A DNA stretch of 64,000 nucleotides from Sulfurospirillum sp. Lineage in GTDB: Bacteria > Campylobacterota > Campylobacteria > Campylobacterales > Sulfurospirillaceae. Positions 46,211 through 56,456 of this stretch are shown piece after piece. The notes under the pieces were generated by a model. It was not told where the DNA came from. It searched no databases and was given only the letters and a program-made list of their open reading frames with translations. The DNA lies in contig JADGDR010000006.1 in NCBI GenBank assembly GCA_016744795.1, forward strand, positions 62,001 to 126,000. The letters are read 5' to 3'. A program made the position numbers and the translations under genes. Numbering within the stretch: position 1 is the stretch's first letter; every line of letters starts with the position of its first letter.

Positions 46211-47410
46211 ATGAAAATAGATGAATTAAAACTTAATAAATTTAATCATTATAAAAGTAAAAATACTAAATTTGATAAGCATTTTATCTTTTGTATAGTT
46301 TATGATCTAAAAGATAATGAAATCTTAGAAGTAAGAGAGCGTTTTTCAAAAAAAACTTTTAATTTAAATGAATTTATACAAAAATTAAATTCTAATAAGA
46401 ATTCTTTAAGAAAAAAAATAGAGTTTTATTATTTACCCATAAGTAATGAAAAACAGATACTTAAAGATTTTAATATATTTAAAATAAATTGGTATAAGTT
46501 AAGAGAAGAATTAAAAGAGGAAGGATTACTAAGTAAAATTTTTTTTAAGCTAAAGTCTTTTTTAAAGAATTATTATAAGAGCTTATTAATTTTTCTTTTT
46601 GCTATTTATTCTGCTTTTTTTTATTCTGCATTATCTGATATTGGGATACCACTTACTACTATAAATATTGCTATGCAAGAATTGCTGTCTATAATGCTTT
46701 ATTATCTATCAGGACCAATACTCTTAATAATTAATTTATCTTTAATGGTATTTCTATTTTATTTATTAGTCTTTTTGTTTTTTAAATTGATAGCTATCAT
46801 AATTTTAAAATATATGAAAAAACCTACGATTTATTTTGATCAAAAAGAGATTGGGTTTATGAAATATTTATATAATGCATGTATAAATACTATTTTAATA
46901 TGTATTATTCTTATATATCTATTATTGTTATTTTTTCCATTTGCACATATAACTTATGATGTAGCATTAAAATTGAAACCTTTTAGAGCTGATAAATATC
47001 AACCAGATTATCTATATTATGAGTATTTAAATAAAGTAGGATATCCTAAAATAGCTATTGAAAATGAAAAATATTATATTTTAGTAGGACATGATAAATC
47101 TTACGAATACATGTATGATTTAAATTTATCAAAACAATATATAAAAAAAGATGAAAAAAGTAAAGCATATGAGCAATTTTGCAGAAATATTATGGAAGAT
47201 AAATCAAAAAAAAATATCACATATGAATTTATAAGAAACTCACCATATATAACAGCATATAATACCAAACAAGTAAAAATAAAAGATAGTAATTTTACAT
47301 ATAAGAGTTTAGCTTATATAGTAGAAAGTATTAATTTAGAAAAAACAAAGCAAGATTGTGAAGTTTATATAAAAAATAAAGCTTTACATGTAAAGGAAAA
47401 AACTAAATGA
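46211..47410 (+). CDS. uncharacterised membrane protein, 399 residues
   Basis: I do not recognise the family. The sequence has a soluble lysine-rich N-terminal domain (about 1-115) and about four membrane helices (around 122-142, 150-170, 173-195 and 220-245). A C-terminal domain of about 150 residues follows, probably outside the cytoplasm. It is very A/T-rich and rich in Ile, Lys and Tyr, more so than its neighbours, suggesting recent arrival. It follows the HEPN/MNT pair in one run and overlaps lgt by 4 bp. A full repeat copy encodes ALHVKEK at its end. Confidence 0.7.
   Translation: MKIDELKLNKFNHYKSKNTKFDKHFIFCIVYDLKDNEILEVRERFSKKTFNLNEFIQKLNSNKNSLRKKIEFYYLPISNEKQILKDFNIFKINWYKLREELKEEGLLSKIFFKLKSFLKNYYKSLLIFLFAIYSAFFYSALSDIGIPLTTINIAMQELLSIMLYYLSGPILLIINLSLMVFLFYLLVFLFFKLIAIIILKYMKKPTIYFDQKEIGFMKYLYNACINTILICIILIYLLLLFFPFAHITYDVALKLKPFRADKYQPDYLYYEYLNKVGYPKIAIENEKYYILVGHDKSYEYMYDLNLSKQYIKKDEKSKAYEQFCRNIMEDKSKKNITYEFIRNSPYITAYNTKQVKIKDSNFTYKSLAYIVESINLEKTKQDCEVYIKNKALHVKEKTK
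47382..47395. repeat. iterated palindrome CTTTACATGTAAAG (full copy)
   Basis: A perfect 14-mer at the very 3' end of the uncharacterised membrane protein gene, 12 bp before the lgt start. With the copy at 45564-45575 it brackets the accessory patch. Confidence 0.85.
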
Positions 47411-48225
47411 CATTTTGGAATAACATATACAGCAACTTCAACCCTATAGCCTTTGACTTAGGTTTTATATCAATTCATTGGTATGGAATTATGTATGTGC
47501 TTGCACTTTTGACAGCACTTGGAACTGCTAAGTGGATTATGAAAAGAGATAAGCTGCCTATAACTGATACACTTTTAGATAACTATTTTATATGGATAGA
47601 AGTGGGGGTTATTTTAGGGGCTCGTATTGGTTATATACTTTTTTACGATACACATACATCTTACTATTTAATGAATCCTTGGCAGATGTTTAATCCTTTT
47701 ATGGATGGAACCTTTGTTGGTATTCGTGGTATGAGTTATCATGGAGCAATAATTGGGTTTTTACTTGCTACTTTTGCATTTAAGTATAGACATAAAAAAA
47801 CAGATATTTGGGGACTTTTAGATTTAGTAGCCTTGAGTGTTCCTGTTGGTTATGTATTTGGACGCATTGGAAACTTTTTAAATCAAGAACTTGTAGGACG
47901 TTATACGGAAGTAAGTTGGGGTATTTATGTTGATGGTGTATTAAGACACCCCTCACAGCTTTATGAAGCATTTCTTGAAGGTATAGTTGTTTTTGTTATC
48001 CTTTACATGTACAGAACTAGAAAAAGATTTTCAGGAGAGTTAATAGCTCTTTATGGTGGTCTGTATTCAGTTGCAAGATTTATTGCAGAGTTCTGGAGAG
48101 CACCTGATTTTCAGATAGGGTTTGTATACGGTGATTGGATGACAAAAGGACAGGCACTTTCATCTCTTATGTTTTTAGTTTCATTTATCTTATATTTATA
48201 TCTATATAAAAGACAGAACAAATAA
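47407..48225 (+). CDS. lgt: prolipoprotein diacylglyceryl transferase
   Basis: Lgt adds diacylglycerol to the lipobox cysteine of prelipoproteins in the inner membrane. The 272-residue protein has about seven helices, the signature GRIGNFLNQELVGR and the HPSQLYEAFLEG motif. Its ATG overlaps the preceding stop. The 178 bp that follow hold the frd promoter region. Confidence 0.95.
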   Translation: MTFWNNIYSNFNPIAFDLGFISIHWYGIMYVLALLTALGTAKWIMKRDKLPITDTLLDNYFIWIEVGVILGARIGYILFYDTHTSYYLMNPWQMFNPFMDGTFVGIRGMSYHGAIIGFLLATFAFKYRHKKTDIWGLLDLVALSVPVGYVFGRIGNFLNQELVGRYTEVSWGIYVDGVLRHPSQLYEAFLEGIVVFVILYMYRTRKRFSGELIALYGGLYSVARFIAEFWRAPDFQIGFVYGDWMTKGQALSSLMFLVSFILYLYLYKRQNK

Positions 48226-48347
48226 AAAAATTAATTTCAAGAGTTAAAAAAAGTCTTTTTTATCTCATTTATATTTGATATACTTTCTTTTAGTTTTTAT
48301 AAAGTATGTACCATTTTAACGTAACTTAAGTTTAATACGAAAAGTAG

Positions 48348-48381
48348 TATGATACTTTAATCACCTGTGTGTAAGCACGGG
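48348..48381 (+). promoter_or_regulatory. frdC promoter and 5' stem-loop
   Basis: A -10-like TATGAT (48348-48353) precedes a 6-bp stem, CCTGTG (48364-48369) with CACGGG (48376-48381; one G-U) and loop TGTAAG. A transcript starting near 48360 would begin almost directly with this hairpin, which could protect the mRNA 5' end. No full FNR box was found in the gap. Confidence 0.4.
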
Positions 48382-48403
48382 AAACCACAAAAAGGATGCG
48401 ACA

Positions 48404-49180
48404 GTGAGTGACCTTATCGAAGGTTTTTTAGGAAAATCTGTGGAGGGCAAGAAGAGTAGGCTACCAGCCAAACTCGATTTTGTTCAAAGTGCGACAGGAC
48501 TATTTTTAGGCCTGTTTATGTGGGGACATATGTTCTTTGTATCGACTATCTTAATAAGCAAAGATGCTATGTATGCAGTAGCAAAGTTTTTTGAGGGTAG
48601 TGCGTTTTTGAATGAACCAAGACCAATCTTGGTCTCAGGAGTGGTTTTTTTCGTTTTTATTGTGTTTATCGTGCATGCTGCGATGGGTATGAGAAAATTA
48701 CCAACAAGTTTTAGACAATGGCAAGTTTATAGAACTCATATGAAAATGATGAAACATGAAGATACTACTCTTTGGTTTATCCAAGCTGTAACTGGTTTTG
48801 CAATGTTCTTTTTGGGTTCTGCTCACCTATTCTTGATGTTAACTCAACCTGGGACAATCGATCCTTATGGTTCTGGTGATAGAATGTTACTTTTGTGGCC
48901 ATTTTATATACTTCTTCTTTTATCAGTTGAATTTCATGGTGGAATTGGACTTTATCGTCTCTGTGTTAAGTGGGGTTGGTTTGAAGGAAGTGATGCAAAA
49001 GTTACAAGAAAAAACTTGAAGAAAGTAAAGTGGGCAATAACTGTTTTCTTTTTAGCATTGGGCTTTTTAACAATGGCGGCTTATTTTAAAATAGGATTAG
49101 ATCATAGAGATAATGCTGGTGAGAGATATCATCCATCAGCTATGGTAATAACACATATGAATGTTGGGGTAAAATCATGA
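48404..49180 (+). CDS. frdC: fumarate reductase di-haem cytochrome b subunit
   Basis: FrdC anchors fumarate reductase in the membrane and oxidises menaquinol. The 258-residue protein starts with GTG after AAAGGA. It has the four haem-ligand histidines of the Wolinella enzyme at H42, H91, H141 and H178, and the E-pathway glutamate at E176 (SVEFHGG). Five membrane helices fit the di-haem type. The order frdC-A-B is the epsilonproteobacterial one. Confidence 0.96.
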   Translation: MSDLIEGFLGKSVEGKKSRLPAKLDFVQSATGLFLGLFMWGHMFFVSTILISKDAMYAVAKFFEGSAFLNEPRPILVSGVVFFVFIVFIVHAAMGMRKLPTSFRQWQVYRTHMKMMKHEDTTLWFIQAVTGFAMFFLGSAHLFLMLTQPGTIDPYGSGDRMLLLWPFYILLLLSVEFHGGIGLYRLCVKWGWFEGSDAKVTRKNLKKVKWAITVFFLALGFLTMAAYFKIGLDHRDNAGERYHPSAMVITHMNVGVKS

Positions 49181-51162
49181 ATGTAAAGTATTGTGATGCA
49201 TTAGTTATAGGTGGAGGACTTGCAGGACTTAGAGCCGCAGTTGCTTCTCAAACAAAAGGTTTAAGTACAACAGTTTTATCTCTTATACCTGTTAAGCGTT
49301 CTCACTCAGCGGCAGCCCAAGGTGGTATGCAAGCTAGTTTGGGTAATTCAAAAATGAGTAGAGGTGACAACGAAGATGTTCACTTTGCAGATACTGTAAA
49401 AGGAAGTGACTGGGGCTGTGATCAAGAAGTGGCTCGTATGTTTGTTACAACTGCACCAAAAGCAATTAGAGAATTAGCTGCTTGGGGTGTGCCTTGGACA
49501 AGAATTTCAAAAGGTCCTAGAGAAGCTGTTATGAATGCAGAGAGAGTTACTATTACTGAAGATGACGAAGTTCATGGTATGATTCACTCTCGTGACTTTG
49601 GTGGTACTAAAAAGTGGAGAACTTGTTACACAGCAGATGCAACAGGACACACAATGCTTTTTGGTGTAGCAAATGAAGCTCTAAAACATAATGTAAATAT
49701 AGAAGACAGAAAAGAAGCAATTTCACTTATTCATGAAAATAACCGTTGTTACGGAGCAATAGTCAGAGACCTAGTAACTGGTGAGCTTTGTGCTTATGTT
49801 GCAAAAGGAACATTGATAGCGACTGGTGGATATGGTAAGATTTATAAGCAAACAACAAATGCAGTTGTATGTGAAGGAACAGGTGCAGCAATTGCACTTG
49901 AGACTGGAGTAGCAACTCTAGGTAATATGGAAGCTGTTCAATTTCATCCAACTCCAATTGTGCCTTCAGGTATTCTTCTAACAGAGGGCTGTCGTGGAGA
50001 TGGTGGAATTTTAAGAGATGTTGATGGTTATAGATTTATGCCAGATTATGAACCAGAGAAAAAAGAGCTTGCTTCTCGTGACGTTGTTTCAAGAAGAATG
50101 CTAGAGCATATCAGAAATGGCAAGGGTGTTAAATCTCCTTATGGTGATCACTTGTGGTTAGATATTTCTATTCTAGGACGTGAGCATATTGAAAAAAACT
50201 TAAGAGATGTTCAAGAAATATGTGAGATATTTAATGGAATAGATCCTGCTGATGAAGGTCCAAAAGGTTGGGCACCAGTTCTTCCTATGCAACACTACTC
50301 TATGGGTGGAATTAGAACTAAACCAACAGGAGAATCTCAAAAACTTCAAGGTCTTTTTTGTGCTGGAGAAGCATCTTGTTGGGATATGCACGGGTTTAAT
50401 AGACTCGGTGGTAACTCAGTAAGTGAGACTGTTGTAGCAGGTATGATTGTTGGTAATTATTTTGCTGATTATTGTGGAGCAAACGATATAGATATAAGCT
50501 CAAAAACATTGCAAAATGCTGTTGATGATAAAGCTGCTTATATGGAAGAACTTCTTGCAAAAGAGGGAACATATGATGTATTTAAAATCAAAAATGAGAT
50601 GAAAGCTATTATGTGGGATAAAGTTGCAATTTTCCGTGACGCTGAGGGTCTTAAAGAAGCTGTAAATAAACTTGAAGAGCTTTACAAAAAATCACTTGAT
50701 GTAAAAGTAAAATCAAAAACACTTTCTGCTAACCCAGAACTTGAAGAAGCTTACAGAGTTCCAATGATGTTAAAACTTGCTCTTTGTGTTGCTTTGGGTG
50801 CGCGTGAGAGAACAGAGAGTCGTGGAGCACACTATAGAGAAGATTTCCTTAAGCGTGATGATGCAAACTGGTTAAAAAGAACTCTTGCAACTTGGAATAC
50901 GGGCGATACACTTCCAACTTTAAGTTATGAAGACTTAGACATTATGAAAATGGAAATACCTCCAGCATTTCGTGGTTATGGTGCCAAGGGCATGATGATA
51001 GAAAATGAAATCAGCCTTAAACGTCAAGAAGAAGTAGATAAAATCCGTGAAGATATGGAAGCAGATGGTAAAGATAGACATGAGATTCAAAATGCACTCA
51101 TGCCGTTTGATCTGCAACCATATTACAAAGCAAAAAATGAGAGACTTGGAGATTCAAAATGA
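49177..51162 (+). CDS. frdA: fumarate reductase flavoprotein subunit
   Basis: FrdA reduces fumarate to succinate at a covalently bound FAD. The 661-residue protein has the Rossmann motif [10 protein letters not shown] (residues 12-21), the FAD-linking histidine H43 in [15 protein letters not shown], and the active-site block [11 protein letters not shown]. Length and features match the Wolinella enzyme. It overlaps frdC and frdB by 4 bp each. Confidence 0.98.
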   Translation: MNVKYCDALVIGGGLAGLRAAVASQTKGLSTTVLSLIPVKRSHSAAAQGGMQASLGNSKMSRGDNEDVHFADTVKGSDWGCDQEVARMFVTTAPKAIRELAAWGVPWTRISKGPREAVMNAERVTITEDDEVHGMIHSRDFGGTKKWRTCYTADATGHTMLFGVANEALKHNVNIEDRKEAISLIHENNRCYGAIVRDLVTGELCAYVAKGTLIATGGYGKIYKQTTNAVVCEGTGAAIALETGVATLGNMEAVQFHPTPIVPSGILLTEGCRGDGGILRDVDGYRFMPDYEPEKKELASRDVVSRRMLEHIRNGKGVKSPYGDHLWLDISILGREHIEKNLRDVQEICEIFNGIDPADEGPKGWAPVLPMQHYSMGGIRTKPTGESQKLQGLFCAGEASCWDMHGFNRLGGNSVSETVVAGMIVGNYFADYCGANDIDISSKTLQNAVDDKAAYMEELLAKEGTYDVFKIKNEMKAIMWDKVAIFRDAEGLKEAVNKLEELYKKSLDVKVKSKTLSANPELEEAYRVPMMLKLALCVALGARERTESRGAHYREDFLKRDDANWLKRTLATWNTGDTLPTLSYEDLDIMKMEIPPAFRGYGAKGMMIENEISLKRQEEVDKIREDMEADGKDRHEIQNALMPFDLQPYYKAKNERLGDSK

Positions 51163-51878
51163 GTAGAACAATAACTATAAAAGCATTAAAATACAATCCA
51201 AACTCAAAAGTTTCTAAGCCACATATGGTGGAGTATAAGTTAGAAGAGACAGATGGAATGACTCTATTTATTGCTTTAACAAAAATCCGTGAAGAACTGG
51301 ATGCTGATTTATCATTTGACTTTGTTTGTCGTGCAGGAATTTGTGGAAGTTGTGGAATGATGGTAAACGGTAAACCTCAACTTGCTTGTAGAACTCTTAC
51401 TAAAAATTTTGAAGATGGTATATTGGAACTTTTTCCTATGCCAGCTTTTAAACTTATAAAAGATCTTTCAGTTGACACAGGAAACTGGATGAATGATATG
51501 AGTAAGAGAGTTGAGAGTTGGATTCATACAACTGAAAAAGTTGATATTTCTAAACTTGAGGCTCCAATTGAGCCAATAGTTGCAGAAGAGACGTTTGAGC
51601 TTGATCGTTGTATTGAGTGTGGTATTTGTGTTGCGGCTTGTGGAACAAAACTTATGAGACCAAATTTTATTGGTGCTGTTGGACTTAACAGAGTTGCAAG
51701 ATTTCAGATGGATCCTCATGACAACAGAACTGATGAAGACTTCTTTGAGTTAGTTGGTGATGATGATGGTATTTTTGGATGTATGAGTCTTCTAGCTTGT
51801 GAAGACAATTGTCCTAAACACCTACCATTACAAAATAAAATTGCTTATATGAGACGTAAATTAGTAGCAGTACGTTAA
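51159..51878 (+). CDS. frdB: fumarate reductase iron-sulfur subunit
   Basis: FrdB passes electrons from FrdC to FrdA through three clusters. The 239-residue protein has the [2Fe-2S] motif [10 protein letters not shown] with a later CRT cysteine, the [4Fe-4S] motif [12 protein letters not shown], and the third-cluster cysteines around [13 protein letters not shown]. It is the last frd gene and is followed by a strong hairpin. Confidence 0.98.
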   Translation: MSRTITIKALKYNPNSKVSKPHMVEYKLEETDGMTLFIALTKIREELDADLSFDFVCRAGICGSCGMMVNGKPQLACRTLTKNFEDGILELFPMPAFKLIKDLSVDTGNWMNDMSKRVESWIHTTEKVDISKLEAPIEPIVAEETFELDRCIECGICVAACGTKLMRPNFIGAVGLNRVARFQMDPHDNRTDEDFFELVGDDDGIFGCMSLLACEDNCPKHLPLQNKIAYMRRKLVAVR

Positions 51879-51883
51879 ACTTT

Positions 51884-51915
51884 TTTGAGGGTGAGCTTTT
51901 AGTATCATCCTCAAA
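51884..51915 (+). terminator. terminator after frdB
   Basis: An 11-bp stem with one G-U (51884-51894 with 51905-51915) and a 10-nt loop lies 5 bp after frdB, flanked by T-rich sequence. It separates the frd operon from the dynamin genes. Confidence 0.75.
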
Positions 51916-51989
51916 CCTCTTTTAAACATTATTTCAAGTATACTTTTAGCGTGATAAAATGACATATTGGCAATAGCTTTAGAAGTTTT

Positions 51990-51998
51990 TGTTATAAT
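51990..51998 (+). promoter_or_regulatory. extended -10 promoter for the dynamin-like pair
   Basis: TG-T-TATAAT at 51990-51998 is a textbook extended -10 element about 100 bp before the first dynamin gene. No matching -35 is present at normal spacing, which an extended -10 can tolerate. Confidence 0.55.
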
Positions 51999-52100
51999 TA
52001 TGACGAGTATTTGGACAATAATAAATTTTTGCCATCAATTTAGGCATTAAAAAACTTTTTCAATCTTGCAGTTGGAATAAATAATAATGGAATAAAATAT

Positions 52101-54437
52101 ATGCATATAATGAACGATTTTTTTCTTCTAATTTGGAAAGAAGATGCAAAAAGACTATTTTCTAGTAGTGGGGATATAAATAATTTTTTACAATCTGTAT
52201 TGAAAAACGATTATGAAGCATTTTGTGATTATGCTTCGATAATGCTGATTGTTTCACAAGCTAATTTAGAAAAACTTAAAGAGATAAAAGAAGCGAGAGT
52301 TGCAATACAATTTCTTTCAGGTCTTAATGAATGGGATAAAAAAAGAGTTCAATTTTTGCAAAAAGAGTTACTTTTCTTTTTAAATACTCAAGGTAATATA
52401 AAACTTAATAAAGAGATTCAACAAAGATTTGACAAGCTTAGAAAAAAAGATGTTATTGGTTACGAAAAAGCTCGTAAACTTATTAGTCTATTAGCTTTGA
52501 TTGAAGAGAAAAAAGTGAGTATTGAGCCTTTACATGTAACAAAAGCAAAAGATGGTTCAAACTTCTATGAGAGTGCAATAAATCTTTTTTCTACAGCAAT
52601 AGAAAATCTTAAAAAATCAGTTGAAGACAAAACCTTACGTGATAAACTTGAGCTTATTCCAGAAAAAATCAAAAATCAAAAATTTTCTATTGGTATAACA
52701 GGCGTTATGAATGCTGGTAAATCCACAATGTTAAATGCCCTTTTAGGCAAAGAAATCCTTGGTACTTCGGTTATTCCAGAGACTGCAAACTTGACACTTA
52801 TAAAATATGCCAAAGAACCAAGTGCAAAAGTGAATTTTTGGAATAAAAATGAGTGGAAATCAATAGAAACTAGTAGTGAAGTTTTAGAAAATATGAAACC
52901 ATTTATTAAAGAGACTAAAGAACATTTTGGAGATAAATTAAGTGAGTATATAACTACTGATGGTAGAAGTTATGAGATTAGCATAGATGAACTCCCATCT
53001 TTTACATCGGCAGAGCATTCTGATAAAAAGTGTAATCTTGTTAAAAGTGTAGAACTTTATACAGATTTGAAGTTTGTTGAAAATGGAGTCGAGATAGTTG
53101 ATACTCCAGGACTTGATGACCCTGTAATTCAGCGTGAAGAGATAACAAAAAGCTATGTTTCTGGGTGTGATTTGATGATGCATCTTATGAATGTAAATCA
53201 ATCAGCAACTGAGAAAGATATAGAGTTTATAACTGATACATTACTTTATCAAAATGTTGCAAGACTTTTAGTGGTTATAACTAGGATTGATACCGTAGGT
53301 GAGAGTGAACTTAAAGAGGTAATAGAATATACAAAATCAAGTATAAAAGCAAAATTACAGAGTCTGAATAAACAAAATAGTTTTGATAGCATTATAGAAA
53401 AAATAGACTTTATACCAATAGCTGGACTTCAAGCTTTAAATCACAGAATAGGCAAGGGTGATAGTAATTACCCGTTAGAAAAAACAGGTATTTTAAGTGT
53501 TGAAGAGTATTTAGAAGACATTTTATTTGGTGATAAATCAGAAAAAATACAATTGATAGTTGAAGCAAGTAAAAAAGAGTTAATTCAAATCATAAAAACA
53601 ACAGAGAATTCTTTACATGTAGAGAAAAATCTTTTAGGTAAAAGTGCAAGTGAAATTAAAAATGAGCATGAAAAATACAAAAAAGAGATACTAGAAATAA
53701 ATGAACAAATCAAAAAACTAAATGAGAAAATCTTAGATGAAAAAGAGGAACTAATAGGCTATTTTTCAACACTAGAAAATTTTTCTAAAAATAAGTTTTT
53801 ATCACTTCAAGCAGTTGTAAAAAGAAGAGTGCTTGACGATGTCTCTTATGAGATAAGAAAAAATAAGAAAAAACCAGAAGAGAAGAGAATATCATATATT
53901 ATTGAAACAGCTTTGAAAGACGGTTTTATAGAGTTATTAAGAGATTATAGATATCAATTTTCAAAGAAGATTGAGAGTTCATTTGAAAAAATAAGTCGAG
54001 ATTTTAGTGGTTTTATGAAGCTTGATAATAAAACAAGTGATGCAAAAGAGTTTTTTGAGAAACACTTTGGTGATTTAAATTTACTAAATTCGAATGCTGT
54101 TCTTATTGCAAAGGTAAATGGGTCTATAAAAACTTTTTCTAAAAAAGACATAGATGGTTTATCGGTAAACTTAGAGTTACATTTTCAAAGTGCTTTGGAT
54201 GAACTTTATCAAAAATTTAGTTTAAAAACAAAAAAGATTAATCAAGAGTTAGTAGATGAATTTGAATTGGAGTGCAAAGCTCCTGTTGAGGCTATTGAGT
54301 TTGAAATGAAATCAAAAGAAGATATTTTAGAAATTGCACAAAAAAGAGCAGAAGATAGATCATTTGATGCTTCTTCAAGGCTTGAAGAGATAGAGCTAAA
54401 ACTACAAGTTTTAACGAAAGTTGAGGGAAATTTATGA
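52101..54437 (+). CDS. dynamin-like GTPase, first of a pair
   Basis: The 778-residue protein has a dynamin-type GTPase domain preceded by about 190 helical residues. Its P-loop is GVMNAGKS (201-208), G3 is DTPGLDD (334-340) and G4 is TRID (about 393). A long coiled-coil stalk follows (about 510-778). In Campylobacter two such genes follow frdB, and their products (DLP1 and DLP2) assemble as a heterotypic membrane-tethering pair. It overlaps the next gene by 4 bp. Two repeat copies lie in it (PLHVTK, SLHVEK). Confidence 0.9.
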   Translation: MHIMNDFFLLIWKEDAKRLFSSSGDINNFLQSVLKNDYEAFCDYASIMLIVSQANLEKLKEIKEARVAIQFLSGLNEWDKKRVQFLQKELLFFLNTQGNIKLNKEIQQRFDKLRKKDVIGYEKARKLISLLALIEEKKVSIEPLHVTKAKDGSNFYESAINLFSTAIENLKKSVEDKTLRDKLELIPEKIKNQKFSIGITGVMNAGKSTMLNALLGKEILGTSVIPETANLTLIKYAKEPSAKVNFWNKNEWKSIETSSEVLENMKPFIKETKEHFGDKLSEYITTDGRSYEISIDELPSFTSAEHSDKKCNLVKSVELYTDLKFVENGVEIVDTPGLDDPVIQREEITKSYVSGCDLMMHLMNVNQSATEKDIEFITDTLLYQNVARLLVVITRIDTVGESELKEVIEYTKSSIKAKLQSLNKQNSFDSIIEKIDFIPIAGLQALNHRIGKGDSNYPLEKTGILSVEEYLEDILFGDKSEKIQLIVEASKKELIQIIKTTENSLHVEKNLLGKSASEIKNEHEKYKKEILEINEQIKKLNEKILDEKEELIGYFSTLENFSKNKFLSLQAVVKRRVLDDVSYEIRKNKKKPEEKRISYIIETALKDGFIELLRDYRYQFSKKIESSFEKISRDFSGFMKLDNKTSDAKEFFEKHFGDLNLLNSNAVLIAKVNGSIKTFSKKDIDGLSVNLELHFQSALDELYQKFSLKTKKINQELVDEFELECKAPVEAIEFEMKSKEDILEIAQKRAEDRSFDASSRLEEIELKLQVLTKVEGNL

Positions 54438-56443
54438 GCATATTAGATTCTTTTATAGTTTCATATAAACAGAAGTTTACAAAAGAGATTCCTGCTTTTG
54501 ATGAGAGTCTTTTAGGGCTTATCAAAAAAACTCAGTATACACTATTGGGTGAAAATATGTCAGCTTCTAAAGAGTTAGTGGAAAAACTTTCTTCTTTACA
54601 TGTAAGAGCAAAAGAGCCAATGAAAGTAGCGATTACAGGACAGTTTTCTAGTGGTAAATCAACATTTTTAAATGCATTACTTTCAAAAAATATACTTCCA
54701 ACAGGAATTACTCCAGTAACTTCAAAAGTAAATTACATTAAATATGGCGATGAGCTTAAGATAAAAATTACCTACAAAGATGGAAGAGAAGAGTTTCAAA
54801 GTGTAGAGCATATTGCAAAGTTTACAGATCAAAGAGGTGAGGTTGAAGAGATAGAGTTTCTTACGCTTTATGTGCCTCTTTCACTTTTAAAAGAAGTTGA
54901 GTTTGTGGATACTCCTGGACTTAATTCACAGGCAATTACAGATACTACAACAACACAAAAAGTACTTAAAGAAGTAGATGGAATTATTTGGCTTTCTCTT
55001 ATTGATAACGCTGGAAAATTGAGTGAAGCAAAAGTATTAGAAGAGTATTTAAACGAGTATCAAAACAAATCACTGTGTGTTTTAAATCAAAAAGACAAGT
55101 TCTCAAAAGAACAAGTAGAACAGACAACTAAATATGTAAAGAAGAGTTTTGTAGAATTTTTTAGTGAGGTTATACCAATCTCCGCTAAACAAGCTCTTGA
55201 ATCACGAAGACATGATAAAAATGTTCTTATTGAAGAAGAATTAGAAGAGTTTTTGATTGGTTTATCGAAAGATATAAAATCTAATAGTTTAAAAGATATA
55301 AAAAGTTCATATGAGAGTTATCAAAAAGATGTAAATACAATATTAAGTAGTGATTTAAATAAAAATATAGAACTTTTAAAAGAGTCAAATATAGAGTCGG
55401 TTTTAGATTTTATTAATGCCGAAATTAGACCTATAGCCAATAGTTCAAAAGAGTTTGCTATAAAAAAAGATATTACTGCCATAAGTAACTCACTTATAAA
55501 ACAGCATGAACTTTTTTTAAAAATATATGATGAACTCTCAAATGAGCTTAGTAGTTTTGAGCAAGAGGCCGATGCAAAGTTTAGTGAACTTAAAATAAGA
55601 TTTACAAAAAAGCTAAAAGATGCCTATAGTAGAATTGAAGAGATAATAGACACTATAGCAAATGACATTTACAATCATATAGAAACAACCACAAAGACTA
55701 GATATGCTAAGCAAAAATCTAGATTTTTGAGTAAAACAGAGACTTATGAAGCAGTCGAGTATAAAGCTTCTAAAATAGATTCTGATTTAATATACAAGCA
55801 TCTTTTTTATGATGATGATGTTGTCGGTAAAATGTTTAAAAAGTATGTTAGAAATCTAAAAGAGATTCAAGATGAAGTGAATGAAAATAACGCTTTAGTC
55901 TATGACTTTCTTAAAAAGAAGATAAGAAAATGGCAAAATCCTTATGAGTTTATACGAAAGTCTGAAGATATGCACTCAGATATTGAATTTGCAAATATTA
56001 GAAAATTTGCCTCTAAAGCATACGAAAACATATTAAAACCTTTTAGTGATGAGATGCACTCTTCGTACGCAAAAATAAGCTCAGAGTTCAATCATTTGAG
56101 CTCAGCTGTAAGTTTTAACTACCAAAATGCTACTCAAGTTTGTGTAGGATTTTTAGAAAAAAAGATAGGACAGTCCATAAAGCTACATGAAGAAAATCCT
56201 ACAAAATTCACTCTATATCAACCAAAACTTGAAGAGATAAAAGAGAGACTGAAAATAAGTTTTCATCTTTATGAACTCTCAAACATGATGAATACAAACA
56301 ATACCTTTTTAAATAAAAATTATGACAGACTTATTAAAGAGTTTAAGCTCATTAATGAAGACAGACATGGTTTTATTCAAAAAAGAGAAGCAAGACACAA
56401 TAAAACAATAGAAATTTTAGCTTTACATGTAAAGGAAATTTAG
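54434..56443 (+). CDS. dynamin-like GTPase, second of a pair
   Basis: The 669-residue partner has its GTPase domain near the N-terminus: P-loop GQFSSGKS (69-76), G3 DTPGLNS (159-165) and G4 NQKD (about 208). Long helical regions follow. Unlike its partner it has only a short helical extension before the GTPase domain, matching the size difference of the Campylobacter DLP1/DLP2 pair. Repeat copies encode SLHVRA just before the P-loop and ALHVKEI at the C-terminus. Confidence 0.9.
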   Translation: MSILDSFIVSYKQKFTKEIPAFDESLLGLIKKTQYTLLGENMSASKELVEKLSSLHVRAKEPMKVAITGQFSSGKSTFLNALLSKNILPTGITPVTSKVNYIKYGDELKIKITYKDGREEFQSVEHIAKFTDQRGEVEEIEFLTLYVPLSLLKEVEFVDTPGLNSQAITDTTTTQKVLKEVDGIIWLSLIDNAGKLSEAKVLEEYLNEYQNKSLCVLNQKDKFSKEQVEQTTKYVKKSFVEFFSEVIPISAKQALESRRHDKNVLIEEELEEFLIGLSKDIKSNSLKDIKSSYESYQKDVNTILSSDLNKNIELLKESNIESVLDFINAEIRPIANSSKEFAIKKDITAISNSLIKQHELFLKIYDELSNELSSFEQEADAKFSELKIRFTKKLKDAYSRIEEIIDTIANDIYNHIETTTKTRYAKQKSRFLSKTETYEAVEYKASKIDSDLIYKHLFYDDDVVGKMFKKYVRNLKEIQDEVNENNALVYDFLKKKIRKWQNPYEFIRKSEDMHSDIEFANIRKFASKAYENILKPFSDEMHSSYAKISSEFNHLSSAVSFNYQNATQVCVGFLEKKIGQSIKLHEENPTKFTLYQPKLEEIKERLKISFHLYELSNMMNTNNTFLNKNYDRLIKEFKLINEDRHGFIQKREARHNKTIEILALHVKEI

Positions 56444-56456
56444 CCTTTACATGTAG
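56421..56456. terminator. inverted pair of TACATGTA repeats between convergent genes
   Basis: A full 14-mer (56421-56434) and a second copy (56445-56456) stand 10 bp apart. They form a perfect 12-bp stem (56424-56435 with 56444-56455) and an 8-nt loop. The hairpin spans the last codons and stops of the two convergent genes, only 3 bp apart, so it could end transcription in both directions. There is no T tract, so the terminator role is inferred from position. Confidence 0.6.
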
